The notes beneath the pieces were generated by a model. It saw nothing but the letters and a program-made list of their open reading frames with translations, did no database searches and was not told the origin of the DNA. The translations under genes and the position numbers were made by a program. A stretch of 60,000 nt of DNA from Lineus longissimus. Taxonomy: Eukaryota > Nemertea > Pilidiophora > Heteronemertea > Lineidae. Below are positions 25,576-38,944 of the stretch, piece after piece (the stretch's first letter is position 1; every line of letters begins with the position of its first letter). Location: the NCBI RefSeq assembly GCF_910592395.1, contig NC_088318.1, forward strand, positions 3,846,001 to 3,906,000. The letters are read 5' to 3'.

Positions 25576-27799
25576 TCAAATGTGAAACAGTGCAAAAATT
25601 AGGCTGTCTACAGTATAGTACATCGACGTTTGTAATCTTTCTTACTGTAAATTCCTCTTTTTTTTTTCCTGTTGTTTTTCTGGAGCTGCAGGTGGCTATT
25701 AAATTTGTTCTACACCTGTATTGGCAGTCGAATGAATAAACTGCTGCCGGTATTTGTCGGTTTCAACTAGCAACATACCAGAGCTCAGGCGGAAGGTTAT
25801 AACTATAAGAAATATGTGGTTTACATAAGGGTTGACCTATAGGCACCACCATAGCTGGAACTTGAAATCCTAAAGCTATCAGAACACCTTCTAAATGAAA
25901 TGAAGGCCAATTTCAAGGGTTTGAGTCTGTTCTTTGGAAAAAACAAAAAATTGACTCCCACCCACTGATTCATTTCATTTTGAAAGATTTCTTTAATATC
26001 GCTTTAGGATTTCAAGTTCTAGCCAAAATGTTTGTGCCCATGGTCAACCCTTGGATGGTTAAGTACTCAGCATATAAAAGGTTTATGCTGAAAGAAATAA
26101 TGAGTTGTTCTCTTCGTTAGTCACCAAGTTTCATCGGAATTTAGCATCTTGAGTGACTTAGTAGCAAATATTCCTGGAAAGTGTCTTCATTGCTCTTCCC
26201 AAGATCACAAGACGATTGTCAACTTTCTTTGACTTAGCTGTGAGTGGGAGAGGTGATTTCTTGGAAGCTGTAGGACCCTGGAGAATCCGTATCCTGAGGG
26301 TTGGTGGTTTTCGAACTGCCAATTACCCTTGCAGTGGGAGTGATACACCTTGTTCCTTAACACTAATTGGTATGAATTCTTCCCACGTTATTTCAAACTA
26401 TTAAAAGAAAATACTTTGGCTGTACACTATAGTCTTAATCAAAGTATTCCATCAATAATGCTACCTTTATTGTGGGAGTTCTCTTGCTACCATTTCAATC
26501 CGAGTGGGACAATAAAAGTGCATTAACTTTTTCCCCTTTTCCATCAAATTGGTCTTGGCCACAACATCCTTTGAGAAGCATTCACATCTAATTGTGTCCA
26601 CAAAATGACCATTTCTTGCAAAATTGCCTTTGCTTTGACAGAATAGGGCTTCTCTTTAAGAGGTTTTTCGGCTAAAATCAAGCAATTCTATGTCTCCCTT
26701 GACTACCCTGCTTCTGACACTTAATTGGCCAAGTCATTTATAGGCTAAATATAAGTTACTTCAGATCATAAGAAGCAGTTCCTCCTCCCCTAGTATCGGA
26801 TTTCTAAAATCTTAGAATATTTTTGATACAATCACCTTGTGTGATATGCACTGACATTATCATACATGAGAATGCTGAAGAAAAAGAAATAGGTCCCTGG
26901 CATGAAGGACCACTCTTCATTAAACAGTGTGGGTTTATGTGAGCGGACTGTGGGTGTGTACTGTTGACAAACAAAAATAGGACCTAATTCTGCTGACTCA
27001 TTCCCCGTGATATTATTGTTTTGGGGTAACGAGAAATAAACAATACGAGAATGTTGTCCTCTGAGGATTCCGGTCAGGTGGGAAGATGCAGAGGATGGTC
27101 TCGTGTCATAAATTTATATCCGCGAACCTCAACGTGTAAACGACAAAAAATACTATCGTTGTTGATGGGGATAATGCATCAGTTGCCATGGCAACTTAAA
27201 GCTTTTGGATTGTCGTCTAACTTTGACGTTGTTAATGAAGTAAGGGGGATTACAGGCTTGGAGCCCCGTATAATGTCCAGTCACTAAGCTGATGACAGAA
27301 AGGCGACATTCTAGCGTAAGATGTGTGATTGGCGGTTTTGGCCCATGAAATCTTGATTATTTCATTCCTTTATGTATGTGTTGGTCACTTTCAGTGCATC
27401 TATGTTGGGCTGTACACACAAGGTGATGGCTGGTCTTGATTTACAAAACACATTTTTTTTAATGACGAAAGATGGTTTTGATCATTGTCACTTTTCTACC
27501 TAGCGATCAACATAAAACCACCTACATTAGTGAATTCTATGAATAGTTCATGTCTTCAACAAATGAAAAAAAATGTTATAACCATTTAAACATATTTTCC
27601 ATTTTCTGATGAAAAAAAATTCCTTAGAAAATGTGGAACCAGGTTCTGGAGAGCCAGCAATCATTCCATTTGTTATACTTCTCTTCGAATGATGTTTTAA
27701 TTCCAGGAATACGATCACATATGAATACGAATCAACACAAATGGTAAACTTTGGTGAAATATCATCCAGCTATTGATATTCTCTGCATATTATTTCCAG

Positions 27800-27988
27800 A
27801 CTTCTATAACGACCGGCCGCCCGTGCACCGTCGCGGCCCAACGATGGGCATGAACAACGCCCAGCGGATCATGCTGAAGAACACGGGCCGTTCAATGTCG
27901 CAACAATCCCACATTTCTCAGGGTTCCGTCGATAGCGACGAGGTGGCGACACCACCGTACTCAGTCGTTAAGAAACAGAACCGACCAG
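27800..27988 (+). CDS. CYLD: CYLD exon C: basic/Ser-rich linker exon
   Basis: Acceptor TATTTCCAG, donor GTACAA, symmetric phase 1-1, 63 codons. The product starts DFYNDRPPVHRRGPTMGMNN and is rich in Arg, Gln and Ser (SMSQQSHISQGS), ending VVKKQNRP. No domain is recognised; it is predicted to be disordered and lies directly after CAP-Gly 2. The local GC-rich codon use, unlike the AT-rich flanks, supports a real exon. First of the run of phase 1-1 exons. Confidence 0.85.
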
Positions 27989-28410
27989 GTACAAGCATGT
28001 CGTGTTGGCGTGATTGCGAAACCATGCATGTACCACCTTGTGGGCAATCTAGGAACTATAACGAAGTTGCATAAAAAGCCATAAATATTGTACAAATTGA
28101 CAAACTGTTTACCCAAATCTGATTGGAAAGATTTAAATTCTGTTATTGACTAGATTGTCCACTTTCCTATATTCAACTACTAACTAAAATGACTTTCTGC
28201 TGTTTATATTTCTTTCATGTTTCTAATCTATCTTCATTTCTGATTTGCACTTGGTTTGTGTTTGTCTCTCTTCTATTTAGTAAAGATCTTCTCAAGCTAT
28301 AATACATTTTCTAACTATAATGACTGACATTATCCCCAAATATATTACGACAGATCTGATCAAAAACAGAATATTTTTTTGAACTGATTGATGTCATATT
28401 AGGTGTCATG

Positions 28411-28444
28411 TGATGTGCAGTGTCAGTATTGACACTGCACATCA
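28411..28444. other. Perfect 15-bp stem, 4-nt loop hairpin
   Basis: TGATGTGCAGTGTCA and its exact reverse complement TGACACTGCACATCA are separated by GTAT. Lies in the intron between exons C and D1. It may be a recombination or repeat-edge palindrome; the right end abuts the possible transposon edge AATGGCGGATTTAG. Confidence 0.85.
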
Positions 28445-29589
28445 ATGGCGGATTTAGTTGGGGTGCTTGAGGCGGTCACCCCCCTTTCATCGGCAAACAC
28501 TGATTCTCAAGGCGCTTCTCCCAAAGAAGCAAGAATATACTTCTAACTTTACCCCTCAGATGCCCGTAAATCATATTCGCTTATTCAATTTTTTTCTGGA
28601 GAGTGCCCGCAGGCGGAACCCCTTAATTCCAAGATAGCACCATTGTTTCTCTCTGGTAGGGGCTGCACCCCTTTCGCAAATTTCAGGATCTTTGGAGCAT
28701 GTGACATTGCAGTCAGTTTCTTACCCCTCAGCCCATCCCTGCACCATTTTGTAATCATGTGAAGTTATGAAAGAGCATAAGGAATGCCAAGAGAGTTCTC
28801 TTATTTCGTGATGTATTTCAGAATTATCATCTTTAATCTCTCCCTTGACAACATTCTACTTTCTTCAACCAAAATTATTGTTTGACACCCTATATTTAAC
28901 CTCACAACAAGTATATGCCTGTGAAGATAATCTATTATTGGACAAAGCTGCACGAAAACAATATGCGTGTGTGGTGTATAAATAATTTGTTTAATTTATT
29001 GGTTGTTGCTGAAATATCCCAAAGTTTCGTCTTTAAAAATTCAAATATCTTCTACTTTCTTAATAATTTAGATATATTTATTTTGACATTTCCTATGAAT
29101 AAAGACAAAATTACGTCCGTGTGAACAGAAGAAATCGTAGACTAGATTCTAAATATATCAAAATTCAATGGTACAAACTCCATCTTCTTTTTAATTGAAT
29201 TCTATTTGTGACGCCCTGTATAAAGTTTAAATACCTCTTGGTCTTTGAAGGTATAAGAAAAACCAGTGAGATTGCCGCAAATTTTTTGGCATGGCTTTGA
29301 CATTGGCGCAGGGAGTAAATGTCAGTGCTATTTCGATGCGATGGTGTGGGAGGACGAACAAGGTGGCTGACCTGACGTTCTCTCAAGCCTTCTCTATATA
29401 CCATCAAAGAATTACGTCTCAACATTTCTACACTTCAAAGTATAGACTGCATAACCATTTTAAACCTTTTAGACATTTTAGACGTATATCCTTTTGATAG
29501 GGTATTAAAATAGTGGAAATCTTCTTCTGACTGTTCCATGAAAACTGACTAATTTTATTTCATCATCATTTGCCCCTCTCAAGATATAA

Positions 29590-29650
29590 GCACCTCTTGT
29601 GGTGTAGTGGCTAAACTCTGCCGAGTTATGGGGTCTGGCTCGTTGATTAC
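29590..29650 (+). repeat. tRNA-derived SINE head fragment
   Basis: TTGTGGTGTAGTGGCTAAAC (A box) followed by GGTCTGGCTCGTTGATTACA with a decayed B box. Same head as the minus-strand copies at 25130 and 39210. Confidence 0.5.
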
Positions 29651-30443
29651 AACGTGATGTCGAAAACATCAAAAGCTGACCCTTTAAGGCAACCATTTTG
29701 TTGCCCCTCAACAGAGCTCCACCATTAGAGGCACTTATCAGGAAAGGGCCGAAATTTGCGAAATCTTGCAGTTTCTCTCAATTTCTCTGAAAGAAGTGTA
29801 CATGCACTTCTTGTTGAAAATTCTTTTCACGGTCAAGAGTTCTACAGCACTCCCCCCCCCCCCCCCCTCCCTGGCTGAGAAATCTGAGAAAAATTTTAAG
29901 ACATGCAGCGTTATCAATGAAACAACGATAGCTTTTTTGAACCCCCCTGTAAAGCCTGCGTAAATGTTAACGTATTTAAATTAGTTGATTGTCGTAGCTG
30001 ATTTGGCCGCATTCGAAGACAAAGGTCCCTTTGCCCGAGTTGTAATCATTGAAAAAATTAAAAGAATATAATATTGAAAAAAGTAAAAGTATATGCTAAA
30101 CAATAGCTCGATTGCTGCTTATATTTTGGCGGGGACAACATTTCATCCAAGGTTGCAGTTTTCTGCCTGTGGCTGACAGAGTGGGAAAATGGTCTAGTGG
30201 ATCCGGGCCTTTAAGCAGCATTGAATCCAGGGCTGTTCCTTTGTTGTTTGGGTCAAGTATTTGAGCAATCAGTTAAGTCCTGTAACAAGTTTGTGCTGAT
30301 CAAAAACTGAAAAAATAGGATATTTGCCACTCGCAGTTTGTAAAATGCTTAGTGTTTCGTTGGATAATTCCTTTAAGTTTTGATTTAGATTGGCTTCTTT
30401 TGGGCTCGGGTTTATTTTCCTCTTTCTTATCTTGCATGCGCAG

Positions 30444-30554
30444 CATTATGGCGATTCTGGTCGCAGGGTTCCCAGGACAGTTTCGAGGTCAATGATCACA
30501 CATCATACGCCACGCTCATCAAGAAATCGCCACGAAAGTCGCCACTGAAGAAAG
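30444..30554 (+). CDS. CYLD: CYLD linker exon D1 (array D copy 1)
   Basis: Acceptor GCATGCGCAG, donor GTAGAC (weak), phase 1-1, 37 codons. The encoded peptide starts ALWRFWSQGSQ and ends in a Lys/Arg/Pro-rich tail (KKSPRKSPLKKG). The aromatic-Trp-Ser-x-Gly-Ser-Gln core recurs in D2, D3 and D6, and partly in D4. Identity as part of CYLD rests on frame, phase, strand and position between proven CYLD exons. The function of the core motif is unknown; the basic tail could be a short linear binding or localisation motif (inference). Confidence 0.78.
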
Positions 30555-32338
30555 GTAGACTTCATTTGATGTGACGTCGCGCCGTGACGGTGACGTGGTA
30601 TAAGTTATGTAGGTTCCTCGTTGGTTTCGCTCGTCATCGACCCTGTAAATTCGGATTTCATTGTTGTCCATTTCTTTATATTAATTGACCCAATAATATT
30701 GTCATCTATCCAGGTGGTTTGACTGTCGAAGTTTTAACTTTTTATTGTTTGTGATATTTACATTCTTTTTGAAAGCTTGGGCTTGGACAAAATATACTGC
30801 ATCCAAATACTGCTTTCAAAATACCCCTTTTCATACAAAATGGCTCAGTGGCCAACCTAAACTGCTAGGGGGCATAGTAAGTCGCATACCTTTTCAGGGC
30901 GTCCACTTGATAAACAACGATCGACCTCAAACAATGACAACAGAACGTCCTGTGTGACGTCACGTCTTTTCAAATTGACAACACTGATGATGCGACGTCA
31001 TCATAGTTCTTGTTTCTATGCTTCATGTGTTTTCATGAATGTGTTTAGATGTTTGCGTCACAAGTTGACTGTTGATAGGCAAAGCTCTTGACGTTGTCAT
31101 CACATTCTCGAAACTGGCTATGAAAGGTATGTGATTCACTTGCGTCCTTATTAACCTAGATTTACCAGAGAGAAAAAAATCAGAAAATTCTATTTCAGTT
31201 TAAAAGTTAAACGACGACATGGTCTGATGCTATCTGTTGCATGACTGCGGTGTCCATTCGGCAGCTTTCATTTTCCCCACCTCTTAATTTTGGTCCTTGA
31301 ATATAGATGGCGCATGAAGCCCATTTCTGTTGTGTAAGGAAATCCTTGGGTGGGATCTGTTGCTGGTTTCTTTTGTCTTTTCCCAATAGGTGGCGATCTT
31401 GTGAGTGGTGTCGCATGTTTTGAACTGGTGTCTGCTGAGTTTGATGGAGGTTGTCCGTTCACTGTACTCCTGTTTTGACCCACAGGTGGCGTTGATATTT
31501 TTTTGTAGCGTTTTCGTCAATCCTCTGTTTTATGGTCTCTCATTGGCGTCGGCGGATCTTCAAGTGCATGATTGGTAGTGGGATATTTCTGCATGTTGGT
31601 GTCATATCATTGAGGCTTGATTTATTGCCAAAACTCCGCTTTTGTTGCAATCTTTTTGAGTAATCGCCATTATACAGGGTGTATCAAATCAATGTAACCA
31701 ATTGATTTTTCCAACCAAACTCCTTTAGGTTGTTGTGACTTAACCCTTTCTTTGTTAACCGCTAACTTTTCTGTTGAAATTGTAGCAAATATTATATTCA
31801 GGCTACTTGATATCGGTGCTCTAAACGTTATCTCTCTTCTTCCATTTGACCAGTACTGTTCACCTGGCTAGGGTGATGACCAAATGCTTATATAGTGACC
31901 ATATTCCTCACCCTGATTACGGGACTTGGCCACTTTTGTCAAAGGTCAACAACAGCACTCGCCGTGCCCTAAAATTTACATTTTGTTACCAATAAACTTC
32001 TGGCATATGACAAATTGAGTGTTGCGTTTCATCAGTGATCCCAATCAAGGTATCACCCGTGATGTTTACGCTTGGTATTTCTCGAATTCTCACATGCCAG
32101 AGGTTCATTGGTCCCGAAAATGCAATTTCTTGGGCACTGTGAGCGCTGTTGTTGGGCCGCAAACGCAAAGTTGCAAGTTCCTATTGGAGGAAAATTTGTT
32201 ATCAGTGCACTGCTGCGATAGTCAAAATGTTTAAGTAAACAGCAGTCAGGCAAGGATCACCATTTTGGGAGCTGTCGCCAATATTTCATTTAGTCAAGAA
32301 TTTGTCTATTCATAGCAGCGCCCTTCTCTTTTTCTCAG

Positions 32339-32395
32339 AAATCCCTATCCAACAAACTCTACTTTCTCAAAAGATACGAGCAAAGAAAAACTTTG
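32339..32395 (+). CDS. Candidate 57-bp CYLD linker microexon
   Basis: A strong pyrimidine-rich acceptor (CTCTTTTTCTCAG) and strong donor (GTAAGA) bound an open 19-codon stretch in phase 1-1, the phase required here. The peptide is EIPIQQTLLSQKIRAKKNFG, with a basic end like neighbouring linker exons. It does not carry the array D core. The short length means chance cannot be excluded. Confidence 0.4.
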
Positions 32396-34088
32396 GTAAG
32401 ATTTGTGGTCCTAGTCGCAGAATCGTATCAAAGTCTTCGAAAATGTCATCGGCAACTTGGAATGTGTCGCGTCTTTGTTTTGTAACTTTCTGTATCTTAG
32501 ATTTCACTTTAGTCATCATTTTCAATTTTTGTGTATGCGCATGAACCTGGCTGATAAAGTGTAAACAAGATACATGTAGCTGAGTTTTAATTGCTGATGT
32601 TTACATTTTACATGCTGGGTTCATGCATATGCGCAGCAACCAATATCGTGGCGCATCACAAAATGGTGAAGTGGGGGTAGCCATAACACACCATCAGGTT
32701 GCTAAAAAAATTGGGAAATATGGTGATGGCATAGCCAATAAATTCATTGTTTTCTTCAAGTCAATTCCAGTAATCATTTGACGTGAAACAAAAGAGGATT
32801 CATTGGCCTTAAGGGTCCCACAAACAAGACATTTTATCAACGCCACCTCTGATAATTATTGATGTTGCAATAAGTGATAAAATGATCGCCTGTCTGGATT
32901 TGATCATTTTCACAGATTGCACAGATTCTTGACAACCACAGTTAAGAGATTTTTGTCAGACACAATTTTTGCAGATTGCTGCTACTAAAATCTGTTGTTT
33001 GAGGGTGCCGGTTGTGTCATTCATCGCAAAATCATTCCTATTTTGCAAGTGAAACATTTAAGATCCAAAAAATTACAATGATTGTTAAGCAAGATTCTGT
33101 AAAGGTTCCAGTTATTCGTTATTCAGAAGTAAAGCACACGCAGGCAACAAGATCAAGTTGGAGAGACAGAAAAGTAACATTATCGTGGCAAGTTTGACCA
33201 ATCATAATGTCGCTTTTTTGTTGCTCGCATTTTAGGACTTGGGTGCAGTTGTTATTGGAGAAAATGTTGATGTCTCTCACATAATCTCATAGTATTTATA
33301 ACATGATGTTTTGTCTGTTGGTTGGTATATGTCTACTGGCATTTACAGGTCGAGGATAGTCTTTAACCTAAAGGATGTTCTTGTACCTAAAAGATGAACT
33401 TTTACCTGAAAGATGGTAAAAAACGTCTCGGCCTAAGAACTGTCTTTAAGATATAAGACTGTCTCTATAAGCCTGTCCTCAGCCTGTTAAATGTTGCATC
33501 GGGGATAAATGTGATCAGTTTTATTCTCCCTGAATTATGAGATACAATTAGATTGTGTGATGTCTCTCTCTCCATGATCCCCCTGAAGTCCAATATGATG
33601 TCCTTAAATTGAGATGTAACTAGTAATCCCTTGCCCTGCAACCTACTCCAAGATAGATTTACGTATTGGAGATTTTTGTCTGCAATTGTATATTGTCTCC
33701 TCCCTCCCCTCCCCCAGTTATGCACCATCCCTACCAAACCCCCAATCTATTGCTAGGGAATCATGAATTGGTGTTGTTTCTACTACTTCTATGAAGTTGG
33801 TTGTTGAAAGATGTTTCAGTACTGTAATTTGATGTGGCCGCTTGCTACAGCGTGCTTTACACAGAGGTAGAATATGTTTTAGATGCTATAGTGAGCAGTG
33901 TTACTTTTGAACAGAACTGTGGTAGATACCCTGTGATGTCAAGGTCCTGCTGAGGACTAAATGGTCACATCAATGTTTTCTCTCTCCAATGAATAATTTG
34001 CCAACATTGAAATCTTTTCTCGTATTTTTTACCATATTTTGTTTCTTTTTGCACACGTATTTACTCTGTAATTATTTTTCATGCCCAG

Positions 34089-34211
34089 CCCTGTCGCGCT
34101 ACTGGTCGCAGGGGTCGCAGGAGGCAGAAGAGTTTTTCAACAATTCTACACCACACTCTGCACCGGTTGCACGGAAAAGCATCAAAAAAGCACCAGCGAG
34201 CGTCAGGAAAG
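34089..34211 (+). CDS. CYLD: CYLD linker exon D2 (array D copy 2)
   Basis: Acceptor TTTTTCATGCCCAG, donor GTACCC (weak), phase 1-1, 41 codons. Starts ALSRYWSQGSQ, then an acidic/Asn patch, then a basic tail (ARKSIKKAPASVRKG). It is closely related to D1 in the core and to D3 both in the core and in the Ser-Ala-Pro-x(2-3)-Arg-Lys-Ser motif of the tail, which supports tandem exon duplication. The reading frame stays open past the donor for a further 170 bases, so intron retention would extend the ORF to the stop at 34379-34381. Confidence 0.78.
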
Positions 34212-35720
34212 GTACCCTCCCTATATCACAGCCTGATCAAGGTTTATACAACGAATATTCTGAGCATTTAGGTCTTCATTTGCATAAAGGAGTTGATAGG
34301 AAAGATTGTGGATCAAACCAGAAATATATTGAAAGCGATCTAACCTCTTTATGTATAAACGGCAATCAAGATCTTGGATGAGATTCTTGCTGTCAAATGC
34401 TGCTTTACTTGGCTGAATGAAAACTGCTGATTTTGAGAAGAAAGGCGTCAGTGAGCTCGAGGATTGTGCCATCAGAATTGGTCAATTGTAGCCTCTCAAA
34501 AATGTTTACTAAAATCATCCTAAGCTAAGTGATTAAAACTGCCAGCTTGTTTATGCAAAAGAAGAATTTTTAGAGTGGGCCTATGTTTTGATTTGGCATG
34601 GTATGTTACTTCTGGCCACAACTGTACCATGAACACCTACCAATAAATCGACTCCTTGAATGCATTTACAAGACCTAGATGCTCAAATGTTGTTCTAACA
34701 AAGAGAATTTTGCTAGAAAATTACTTTGAGGCATTCGGCGATTTATTTTGAATAATTTGGATTTGATTGAAAGCGCTTTTATGATTGTAAATGCTCTGTG
34801 GACTGATAATGCTTATAGGTAGATGCCAGATAGAGTTTCATTGTTTTGTTATCTCCCTTGTGATTTCCCAAATATGTGTACGTTTTAGGTGAAATTCAGG
34901 ATAAAGTCTAAATTAAGGAAAAAGTTTGTGCAGAAAGATGTATAATGCTTTCAAAACTAACAAAAAATGATTTAATTAGTAACTTTTAAAATTTGTGTAA
35001 ATCGAAAGAAAAATTGAAATTTTGTGTAGAATTTTTTAAAACTGAAATTCAGATATGCTTCTTGTTTCGTGATGTAAAGATTGAATGTTTATCTGTAGGC
35101 TCCAGTCAACAAAATATACATATGGCGGAGGGTAAGGGAATCGTGCTCGTGTCCGCATAGAGTGGCGTTGCCAAAGTTTCCCAGAATGCTGTACTTTGTC
35201 CGTGTAACCATGGTAACAAGTCACGTTGCTGTCCAATAACACCAGATGGGTCTATGTTGCCCTTACAAATGCTTATACAACATTTGGGATGATTTAGTAG
35301 ACCCAATACAAGGGGGAGACTGGGGTTGAGGTCAAAATTGGAGGCTTTTATTGGCCAGGCTGAAAATAAACAAAATATCACAGTAATTTATTCTCTCGTG
35401 ACACCTAAAGTGACACATCACAATATGCATAATGATTGCATGGTAGATTAAACAATGACATGACAAGCACTTGATTCTCACTTGGCTCAAAAAGCACTGG
35501 GATAGTTGATCCACTCTCCAAACAGCTCCATGCAGTGGCATTACGAAGTACAAAAGTACGTCAAAGAGCAGGGGTTCCATATTGAAGAGAGGATTACAAA
35601 AATTGAAAATCAGATTGGGAAATACTTGGACATCGTAACTTTGTTTCTTTACCAAATACTTTCAGGCCTAACTTTTGTTATGTTGTTTAAAGTTTCACAA
35701 GATAAGGGTTTCAATAGATA

Positions 35721-35888
35721 CAGTAGAAAGAACCTCTCTATTAAGGACACCCTCAGGACTGACAGGTTATGTCCTTAAGAGAGATGTGTGTCCTGATTAG
35801 AAAGGTCAAATTGAATGGAAACAACCACTTAGGGACCAAAACTAGTGTCCTTGATAGAGAGGTGCCCACACTGAGGGAGGTTCCACTA
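35721..35888 (-). mobile_element. Mariner-like MITE, family M, in CYLD intron before D3
   Basis: Starts CAGTAGAAAGAACCTCTCTA, ends GGGAGGTTCCACTA, flanked by TA. Shares ACCAAAACTAGTGTCCTTGA with other copies. Its right end is about 42 bases from the D3 acceptor, so it replaces most of the normal upstream intron sequence and may affect branch-point use (inference). Confidence 0.75.
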
Positions 35889-35930
35889 TAATATATTTTG
35901 AGATATGTCTTGCTTATTTTGCATGCCGAG

Positions 35931-36050
35931 GACTCCGGAGGTACTGGTCGCTAGGCCACCAGCATGCCCAACAACACCCCAACGGGTTGGAAAAGGGGGC
36001 GCCGCTCTCCGCTCCCGCGCTCAGCCGGAAATCAAGCAAAATATCACGAA
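35931..36050 (+). CDS. CYLD: CYLD linker exon D3 (array D copy 3)
   Basis: Open phase 1-1 segment of 40 codons starting GLRRYWSLGHQHAQQ, with a tail (LSAPALSRKSSKISR) that resembles the D2 tail. The acceptor is GAG, which is unfavourable, and the donor is AA|GTACGA. The clear similarity to D2 argues for a true duplicated exon; the poor acceptor suggests it is rarely included or is becoming a dead copy. A mariner-like MITE ends only about 40 bases upstream, inside the intron. Confidence 0.62.
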
Positions 36051-36830
36051 GTACGACTTTAATTCGTTTTAATTTTGATATCAAAATCTGAACTCAAAAT
36101 AGTTACGTGTAATGGAACATGTGGAAGTGAATCTTAATAAAAGGAAGAAGTAATTTGTTATAACACATTTCAAAGAAGACAAAGCTGAAATATTTTTTTC
36201 TGAAATATTATTTTCTCCATATTTTAGTTAACTAAAAAAGGCTTCTGTATACTTAATATCTAAACTCATCACTTTTACGTTTTTTTCTCTCGATGATAAA
36301 AAAATGAAGTTCATCAACGGCAAATCTTTTATGCTTAGTAACACAGTTTTGTACTTACACGAATTCTACAATGTCCATCTAGGCAGATTGATTTATAGAA
36401 AAAACACACAACTTTGTACATACATGTACATATTTATCAACTTTTGTCTGTTCTGTCTTGTTATGACTTGTGTGGCATCTGCATGCTAGTGATATGCATC
36501 TGTTTCAAGTCCTTGTTAACTTGGACATGTATCCTCCTGTAGATAAGTTTGTGTGCCAACTTGTATCTTAGGAATTCAGTCAAGTTAGCCAAATCATGAC
36601 CAATATTTCTGCTTGAACATGTTGAAACAAGTTTTGAAATGCAAGAAATAACGAATATTTATCCAGAAACATGTAGCTTGCATCTTTCACCGTCTTAGAC
36701 AAAGGAGATGCATGCATATTTCAAGGGTGAACCAGGTCTCTATGGCAGGAGTGTGTCTAGGAGTTTGAGCAGTGGGAGGGGGGTCTGAACCATAAAAGTC
36801 TTAAAGTCCCCTATCTTGGGGTGTGTTGAG

Positions 36831-36999
36831 ATCACCTTGGGGTGCGAGGAATCACCTTGGGGTGCGAGGAGATCACCTTGGGGTGCGAGTGGATCACCTA
36901 GGGGTGCGAGGAATCACCTTGGGGTGCAAGGAGATCACCTTGGGGTGCAGGGAATCACCTTGGGGTGCGAGGAATCACCTTGGGGTGCAAGGAGATCAT
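36831..36999 (+). repeat. About 20-22-bp minisatellite, 8 copies
   Basis: Repeats of ATCACCTTGGGGTGCGAGGA with alternating unit lengths because of an extra AG before some units. Open in two frames over its length, giving repetitive pseudo-ORFs that are not genes. In the intron between D3 and D4, about 60 bases before the piggyBac-like element. Confidence 0.93.
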
Positions 37000-37061
37000 A
37001 TATCCAGATGTCCTTGTTTGCGATTAATTGTTTTGTGGGGAGAAATCTTTAAAGTTCTTAA

Positions 37062-37593
<532 letters not shown>

Positions 37594-38321
37594 TTAAAAT
37601 TGGTGAGTGATGTATTCTGGCTAACTGGGCTGCTGCTGGCTGCTCTGTCCTCTGGAAGTGTTTGAGAGATTGTGCGGTAATGTTGTTGGTCCTGACGTCT
37701 GTTGCCTGCCAATCCTATCACACCAGCATCCCGCATGGCTCAAGAGTCATGTATCGTATCTGTTGTCAATTTCTTTCCAAAAGTATAGAACTGAACTTCC
37801 AAAATACTATTCTTTGAAGCGAAAATATTCCTATGTCAAATATTTTTCGTGAAGGCGCTGTGAATTAATGCTTCATCTCTCTATTAGTTTCAGAAAATAA
37901 AAATCTGTTTCTTTTGGGTGCCATGCATTTGTTCTGGGGAATATTTCCCATTTTAGGAAATTTAGCCTAACTTTGATGTAGAAACTCATGAAAAAAAGGC
38001 TCTATAGAGGCCTTGTAGTGAGATTTGCACTGACTTTGCCGGAGAATTTGGTCCTTGATGATGGTGACGTCACCAAAGGTAATGTCACCGTATGTGGGTC
38101 AGTGACAGGAATTCGATCTCCAAAGTAGCATCTTGTTCAGTGATGACATCATCTGTTCGGCCTCTACTGTTCAAACTGGCGGAGAGCATTTACCCGGATT
38201 GCAGTTAAAAGTTGACCAGATTTCCTAAAGGTTCTCCTACCCAAAACCCTTTGGGCATAAAATATACCGTAAAAAAACTTTATATTTGTTACTGACGAAC
38301 TTTTCCTGTATTGATTCGTAG

Positions 38322-38414
38322 TGCTCTCCCGGACTTTCTCAACGGGGTCTCATAGCCCACAAAACGGCAAGCGCCGAATACAAATTCGTAGATTTTCACT
38401 CTTATCAAAACCAG
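38322..38414 (+). CDS. CYLD: CYLD linker exon D4 (diverged array D copy)
   Basis: Acceptor TTGATTCGTAG, donor GTAGAT (weak), phase 1-1, 31 codons. Begins VLSRTFSTGSHSPQN and continues with a basic stretch (GKRRIQIRRFSLLSKPG). It keeps the Leu-Ser-Arg and Ser-x-Gly-Ser positions of the array core but lacks the Trp. It sits about 730 bases after the piggyBac-like element. Confidence 0.66.
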
Positions 38415-38944
38415 GTAGATACTTTCTCATTTTACAAAAACATGTATCTGTCACAAACTAGTAGGACACAGCACACAGTGTTGCTATCACCTCACAAAGT
38501 CACTTGATGTAGTGTCGTGGCCAAGCACACAGACCAGTTTTCAAGTTGGTTTCCCTCCCCTGCTAGCTGCTAAATTCTCTACTGAGCGAGAGAGTGATTC
38601 CACTGGAGCGGTTTACCGCTTTGGTTGCTGTTGCAGCAAACTACACTCGACTCCAGTGGGTGTTTGGTAATTCAAACAGTCAGTTAGTAGGGCACAGAAG
38701 TATCATCAGAAGCTGCATGTACCAGCTCGACCAACAGGTAATCTAAATTACCAAATTACTGCTGGAGGCAAGTGAAGGTTTGCCATGGCTGTGACCATAG
38801 AAGGCAAGAGCTCTCATGGAGTTGGCCCTTAAGGTGTCTGTAGTAGAAAGTAACAGGCCAAGACGAGGGCAAAAAACAGTGGAGAATTGGCTGCCATTAT
38901 CAAATCCCACAAAATCTGAGATATTTCTTGATTCATTGTATGAG

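Larger units (their letters stand above)
25035..27799 (+). other. CYLD intron B-C
   Basis: 2.8 kb with two minus-strand SINEs; the rest shows nothing recognisable. Confidence 0.8.
27989..30443 (+). other. CYLD intron C-D1
   Basis: 2.5 kb. Holds the 15-bp hairpin, a SINE head fragment and a poly-C tract near 29850. No further array exon seen. Confidence 0.75.

Noticed and set aside
33012-33197. 61-codon + strand ORF with a Lys/Arg-rich, coding-like end between the microexon and D2
   Set aside because: No acceptor/donor pair gives a phase 1-1 exon, and no match to the array core.
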